Below are positions 5,824-9,098 of a DNA stretch of 9,098 nt, piece by piece. The DNA lies in the NCBI GenBank assembly GCA_016218905.1, contig JACRCS010000835.1:1-9098 (forward strand), read 5' to 3'. How positions within the stretch are numbered: the first letter of the stretch is position 1; each line of letters opens with the position of its first letter. A program made the translations under genes and the position numbers. The notes under the pieces are model-generated. The model ran no database searches. It was not told the DNA's origin and saw only the letters and a list, made by a program, of their open reading frames with translations. Source of the DNA: Deltaproteobacteria bacterium. Its GTDB lineage: Bacteria > Desulfobacterota_C > Deferrisomatia > Deferrisomatales > JACRMM01.

Positions 5824-6635
5824 TGGTCTCCTTCGACGCCGCCTTCTTCGACGTCGAGCACCTCGACCGCCTCGCCCGCCAGGACACGCCCGTGCACCGC
5901 CTCGATCCGCGTGCGAAGCTGCTGACGACGCTGGCGTTTCTCGTCTGCGTAGTCTCCATCGGCCCCCACGAGCTCACGCGACTGCTCCCCTACTTCGTCT
6001 TTCCCGTCGCCCTCGGCGCGGCGGGGCGCGTGCCGTTCCGGGTCGTCGTGCGGAAGGTGATCGCCGTCGCGCCCTTTGCCGTGCTGCTCGGGATCTTCAA
6101 TCCCCTCCTCGACCGGCGCGCGGCCCTGGCCCTGGGCCCGGTCCTCGTCTCCTCCGGCTGGATCTCCTTCGGCTCGCTCCTGCTGCGCTTCTGCCTCACC
6201 GTGGCCACGGCCGTCGTCCTCATCGCCGTTACGAGCTTCAACGGCCTCTGCCTCGCGCTCGACCGCCTGGGGCTGCCCCGGGCCTTCACCCTGCAGCTCC
6301 TCTTCCTCTACCGATATCTCTTCGTCCTCGGTGAGGAGGCGGGCCGGCTCGCCCGTGCCCGGGCGCTACGTTCCTTCGGAAAGAGAGGGCTCGGGCTGCG
6401 AGTCTTCGGAAGCCTGGCGGGACAGCTCCTGCTGCGGACGATGGCTAGGGCCCAGCGGATCCACCTCGCGATGCTCTGCCGGGGCTTCGAAGGCGAGATC
6501 CGCTCACCGAGAGCGCTGCGGCTCCGGGCGTCGGACGTGACCTTCGCGGCCGGGTGGACGGCCGTCTTTCTCTTCCTGCGGCTCTATGACGCGCCGCGCC
6601 TGGCGGGCGAGGCGATCCTGAGGATCCTCGGATGA
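5823..6635 (+). CDS. cbiQ: Energy-coupling factor nickel/cobalt transporter, transmembrane (T) component CbiQ/NikQ
   Basis: 270 residues from a GTG at 5823 that shares its G with the nikR stop codon; there is no strong ribosome site, so translational coupling is expected. After a short soluble N-terminal part, hydrophobic segments lie at about 33-48, 54-68, 78-94, 117-137 and 236-254. The cytoplasmic coupling region has the two signatures of EcfT proteins: A-R-A-L-R-S (179-184) and A-M-L-C-R-G-F (216-222). Their arginines dock onto the ATPase subunits. The component couples ATP hydrolysis to movement of a substrate-capture protein. Its place between nikR and cbiO points to nickel rather than cobalt, which is inference from context. 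The stop overlaps the ATPase start as ATGA. Confidence 0.92.
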   Translation: MVSFDAAFFDVEHLDRLARQDTPVHRLDPRAKLLTTLAFLVCVVSIGPHELTRLLPYFVFPVALGAAGRVPFRVVVRKVIAVAPFAVLLGIFNPLLDRRAALALGPVLVSSGWISFGSLLLRFCLTVATAVVLIAVTSFNGLCLALDRLGLPRAFTLQLLFLYRYLFVLGEEAGRLARARALRSFGKRGLGLRVFGSLAGQLLLRTMARAQRIHLAMLCRGFEGEIRSPRALRLRASDVTFAAGWTAVFLFLRLYDAPRLAGEAILRILG

Positions 6636-7381
6636 GTCACCACATCGTGGAGGTGAACGAGCTCCGCTACGCGTACCCCGACGGCACGCAGGCGCTCCGG
6701 GGGATCTCGTTCCGCATCACCCACGGCGAGTCGGTGGCGCTCGTCGGGGCCAACGGCGCCGGCAAGTCGACGCTGCTCCTCCACCTGAACGGCTACCTGA
6801 CCCCGGGCCAGGGGCGCGTTCGGATCGGGGACTTCCCGCTCACCTCCGAGACCGTGCGCGACGTGCGAAAGACCGTCGGGATGGTGTTCCAGGACCCGGA
6901 CGACCAGCTCTTCATGCCCACGGTCTACGAGGATGTGGCCTTCGGGCCGCTGAACCTCGGGCTCCCGGCCGAGGAGGTGGAGGCGCGGGTCCGAAAGGCG
7001 TTGGAGACGGTGGGGGCGCTTCACCTCAAGGAGCGGCCGCCCTACCGGCTCTCCGGCGGGGAGAAGCGCCTCGCCGCCATCGCCACCGTGCTCTCCATGT
7101 CCCCCGACATCCTCGTGATGGACGAGCCGACCTCCAACCTCGACCCGCGCGCCCGCCGCCAGCTCATCGACCTCCTGAAGACCTTCGAGCACACGAAGAT
7201 CATCGCCACCCACGACCTCGACCTGGTCCTGGACCTCTGCGACCGCACGCTCGTCCTGAGGGAAGGACAACTGACCGCCGACGGCCCTACCCTCGCCATC
7301 TTCCAAGACGACCAGTTGCTGGAGCGCGGGCGCCTGGAGAAGCCCCTGCGGATGCAGGGATGCCCCGTTTGTGGACGCTAG
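6632..7381 (+). CDS. cbiO: Energy-coupling factor nickel/cobalt transporter ATPase CbiO/NikO
   Basis: 249 residues with a complete ABC ATPase motif set: Walker A G39-A-N-G-A-G-K-S-T47, Q-loop Q87 in V-F-Q-D-P-D-D-Q, signature L140-S-G-G-E-K-R146, Walker B I160-L-V-M-D-E165, and switch H194 in T-H-D. The V-F-Q-[DN]-P-x-D-Q-L-F form and the D-P-D-D-Q Q-helix region are characteristic of EcfA/CbiO ATPases. It would act as a homodimer beneath CbiQ. The start overlaps the cbiQ stop (ATGA), showing tight coupling. The C terminus ends with C244-P-V-C247-G, an extra CxxC outside the ATPase core. No second ATPase gene and no NikM/CbiM membrane capture protein follow. Confidence 0.95.
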   Translation: MSHHIVEVNELRYAYPDGTQALRGISFRITHGESVALVGANGAGKSTLLLHLNGYLTPGQGRVRIGDFPLTSETVRDVRKTVGMVFQDPDDQLFMPTVYEDVAFGPLNLGLPAEEVEARVRKALETVGALHLKERPPYRLSGGEKRLAAIATVLSMSPDILVMDEPTSNLDPRARRQLIDLLKTFEHTKIIATHDLDLVLDLCDRTLVLREGQLTADGPTLAIFQDDQLLERGRLEKPLRMQGCPVCGR

Positions 7382-7382
7382 C

Positions 7383-7408
7383 AATTCCGAATTCCGAATT
7401 CGGAATTC
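7383..7408. terminator. GGAATTC-type palindrome between convergent genes, possible bidirectional terminator
   Basis: GAATTCCGAATTCGGAATTC (7389-7408) is a perfect 20-bp palindrome, preceded by a further AATTCC. It consists of the same 7-mer as at 5278-5319, here meeting head to head. It fills the 28-bp gap between the cbiO stop (7381) and the tyrA stop (7410). Its position between converging genes suggests a transcription stop in both directions. However, it is A/T-rich, has no loop and no clean U-tract, so it could equally be only a repeat. Confidence 0.45.
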
Positions 7409-7409
7409 G

Positions 7410-8579
7410 CTACAATTCCGTCATCTTCTCGATCAAATAATTGCTCTCCCGGATCGCCTGCTCGGCGAAGGGGCCGAACCAGTCGGCGATCCGGCGAAAC
7501 TCCGCCACGAAGGCCTCCCGATCGGCCCGCTCGAGCATGCCCGCGTTCGCTGCAACGGACGAGACGTAGCTCGCCAGCAGCGCGCGCCTCTCCGGCGTGG
7601 CGAAGATGATGTCGGCGTAGAGCTCCGGATCCTGGGCGAAGAGCCGGCCCACCATGCCGAGCTCGAGGCGGTAGATGGGGCTCGAGACCTCCAGGGTGCG
7701 GCGCAGGTCGGCCCGGCTCTCGTGGAGGAATTGGCCGAAGGCGAAGGTCGCGAAGTGACGCAGGGCCTGGACGAAGGCCATGATCCGGTCGTGCTCCTCG
7801 GCCGAGGACCAGACGATCACCGCGCCCCAGGCCGCGAGCTGGTCCACGACCCAGCGGCAGGCGTCCTCGTTCCGACCCGGGGTCGCGACGACGATCTGCC
7901 GGTCGAGGCCCCTGATCCCGGGCCCGAACATCGGGTGGAGCCCCAGCACCGGGCCGGCGTGGGCGGCGAGCATCGCGGCCACCGGCTCGCTCTTCACGCT
8001 GGTGACGTCGGCGAGCACGCAGCCGCGGGGAAGGTGCGGCCCGAGGCTGCGGGCCACCTCCCCGGTGACCTGGATGGGGACCGAGAGGACCGCGAGCTCG
8101 ATCCCCCGGCAGAGCTCCCCTGCCCGCTCCCAGTCGTCCCGCTCGAGCACCCGGACCCGGTACCCGGCCGAGCCGAACCAACCCGCCAGGAGCCTGCCCA
8201 TCTCGCCCCCGCCTCCGACGATGAGCACGCCGGCCCCGGGCTTCACGCCTCGCGAGGCGAGCGCCGCCGCCTGTGTCGCCCGCGACTGCCGCAGGATCCG
8301 CCGGAGGACGTCCTCCACCAGGTCCGGATCGACGCGGGCCTCCCGCGCCTGCGCGCGACGGCGTGAGATGAGGTCCTCTTCCCGGGCGGGGTGATAGATG
8401 GGCAGGTCGTGCTCGCGCTTTACCGCGGCCACCGACTCGACGACGGAGAGCCTCTCCGCCAGGAGGTCCACCAGGCGACTGTCGATGGAGTCGATACGCG
8501 CCCGAAGCTCGGCCAGCGCTTCATCGCGGTCCGGAGCCCCGTTCCCGGGGCCGTTCGGGCCGGTAGGTTCTTCGGTCAT
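7410..8579 (-). CDS. tyrA: Bifunctional chorismate mutase / prephenate dehydrogenase (T-protein)
   Basis: 389 residues, close to E. coli TyrA (373) and alignable along its whole length. The chorismate mutase domain (about 18-105) keeps the AroQ active-site residues R26, R43, K54, R66-E67 and Q103. The NAD-binding Rossmann motif V118-L-I-V-G-G-G-G-E-M-G128 opens the dehydrogenase domain. The catalytic histidine is H215 in L-G-L-H-P-M-F-G. Strong enteric-type blocks follow: A-L-R-H-F-A-T-F-A (272-280), S-P-I-Y-R-L-E-L (300-307) and L-F-A-Q-D-P-E-L-Y-A-D-I-I (313-325). It converts chorismate to prephenate and then to 4-hydroxyphenylpyruvate for tyrosine synthesis. The start ATG has GAGGAAAA upstream and lies 9 bp after the transporter stop, so the two genes are one transcript. 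A Gly/Pro-rich N-terminal tail (5-16) is extra relative to E. coli. Confidence 0.96.
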   Translation of the reverse strand: MTEEPTGPNGPGNGAPDRDEALAELRARIDSIDSRLVDLLAERLSVVESVAAVKREHDLPIYHPAREEDLISRRRAQAREARVDPDLVEDVLRRILRQSRATQAAALASRGVKPGAGVLIVGGGGEMGRLLAGWFGSAGYRVRVLERDDWERAGELCRGIELAVLSVPIQVTGEVARSLGPHLPRGCVLADVTSVKSEPVAAMLAAHAGPVLGLHPMFGPGIRGLDRQIVVATPGRNEDACRWVVDQLAAWGAVIVWSSAEEHDRIMAFVQALRHFATFAFGQFLHESRADLRRTLEVSSPIYRLELGMVGRLFAQDPELYADIIFATPERRALLASYVSSVAANAGMLERADREAFVAEFRRIADWFGPFAEQAIRESNYLIEKMTEL

Positions 8580-8588
8580 TCGTTTTCC

Positions 8589-9098
8589 TCAGGTGTCCTT
8601 CGCCAGGGTTTCGCGGAGGAATAGGCCCGCCACCAGGGCGGCGGCGGCCGCAACAAAGAGGGCCAGGAAGGCGTGACGGTAACCGGAGAGCGTAAAGGCC
8701 GCGCCGATCCTTCCCTGCCGCTCGATCAGATAACCCAGCAGCGGCTGAAAGACCGCCCCACCGGCGAAGGGGAAGACGTTCGCGAGCCCGGTGGAGGTGC
8801 CCGCCATCTGAACGGGGAAGAGCTCCTTGGCCGAAGTGAACCCGACGACCACGATGGAAGCCGGGAACATCCCCAGGCCCAGACAGACGAGGTACAGGGC
8901 GGGGAGAGAGAGTCGATCCGTGGCGAAAGCGAGCAGACCGGTCAGCCCGAGGGTCACGACGGAGGCGAGGAGGATCGCCGGCTTGCGGCCCCGAAAAGCC
9001 CGGTTCGAGAGGAAGCTCTGGAGCGGGCTCCCGACGATCATCCCCACCGCGAAGGTGGAGAGCAAGCGCCCTGCCGCCGCCTTGCTGAGGCCGTAGAC
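8589..9098 (-). CDS. Major facilitator superfamily transporter, C-terminal half (cut by window edge)
   Basis: 169 residues are visible up to the stop at 8589; the frame stays open to the window's right edge, where the first visible residues read VYGLSKAAAGRLLSTFAVGM. A TTG in this frame at 9065 is not a start, because the preceding residues continue the same helix. The visible part fits helices 7-12 of a 12-helix permease. It has a motif A-like loop (S-N-R-A-F-R-G-R-K-P, about 30 residues in) between helices 8 and 9. Helices then follow at I-L-L-A-S-V-V-T-L-G-L-T, A-L-Y-L-V-C-L-G-L-G-M-F and F-P-F-A-G-G-A-V-F-Q-P-L-L-G, and the last near the C terminus. The substrate cannot be read from sequence. 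Its tight linkage to tyrA suggests an aromatic compound or simply a shared transcript. Confidence 0.85.
   Translation of the reverse strand, partial: VYGLSKAAAGRLLSTFAVGMIVGSPLQSFLSNRAFRGRKPAILLASVVTLGLTGLLAFATDRLSLPALYLVCLGLGMFPASIVVVGFTSAKELFPVQMAGTSTGLANVFPFAGGAVFQPLLGYLIERQGRIGAAFTLSGYRHAFLALFVAAAAALVAGLFLRETLAKDT

Overview
The window is high-GC bacterial DNA with strong G/C third-position bias in every convincing gene. Gene content (Tat-exported copper proteins, Geobacter-like NikR, ECF-type nickel/cobalt transport, CBS-domain site-2 protease, enteric-type TyrA) and the short GGAATTC and GTAGGGTGGG repeats fit an environmental bacterium, possibly a deltaproteobacterial-grade, Rokubacteria/Methylomirabilota-like or similar uncultured lineage. 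This placement is an inference; there is no rRNA or tRNA in the window to fix it.

Left block, minus strand (1-3913). The window opens inside an IS4-family transposase whose 5' end lies at 72 (90 at most). The presumed end of that element lies only a few bases from the stop codon of a multicopper-oxidase (MCO) gene at 144-1394. That gene follows, 49 bp downstream, a second MCO-like gene at 1444-2811 carrying a twin-arginine signal and lipobox. The two proteins have complementary copper ligands. The small one has HxH and HCH motifs with the only type 1 Cys. The large one has the other HxH and an HDH motif in which Cys is replaced by Asp. They look like two halves of one exported oxidase. Upstream are a palindromic mobile-type repeat with a cloverleaf-like fold (2832-2911), a possible small Cys-rich protein (3056-3316) and an unrecognised 155-residue protein (3446-3913).

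Middle block, plus strand (4113-7381). A membrane site-2 protease with two CBS domains is followed by a 7-bp tandem repeat. Next is a compact nickel operon: nikR, a CbiQ/EcfT permease and a CbiO/EcfA ATPase, with 1- and 4-bp overlaps. A 7+7 inverted repeat surrounding a possible -10 box upstream of nikR is a candidate autoregulatory operator. No substrate-capture component (NikM/CbiM) is encoded next to it.

Right block, minus strand (7410-9098). A fused chorismate mutase-prephenate dehydrogenase (tyrA) lies 9 bp downstream of a major-facilitator transporter that runs off the window. It converges on the nickel operon across a 20-bp perfect palindrome built from the same GGAATTC unit.
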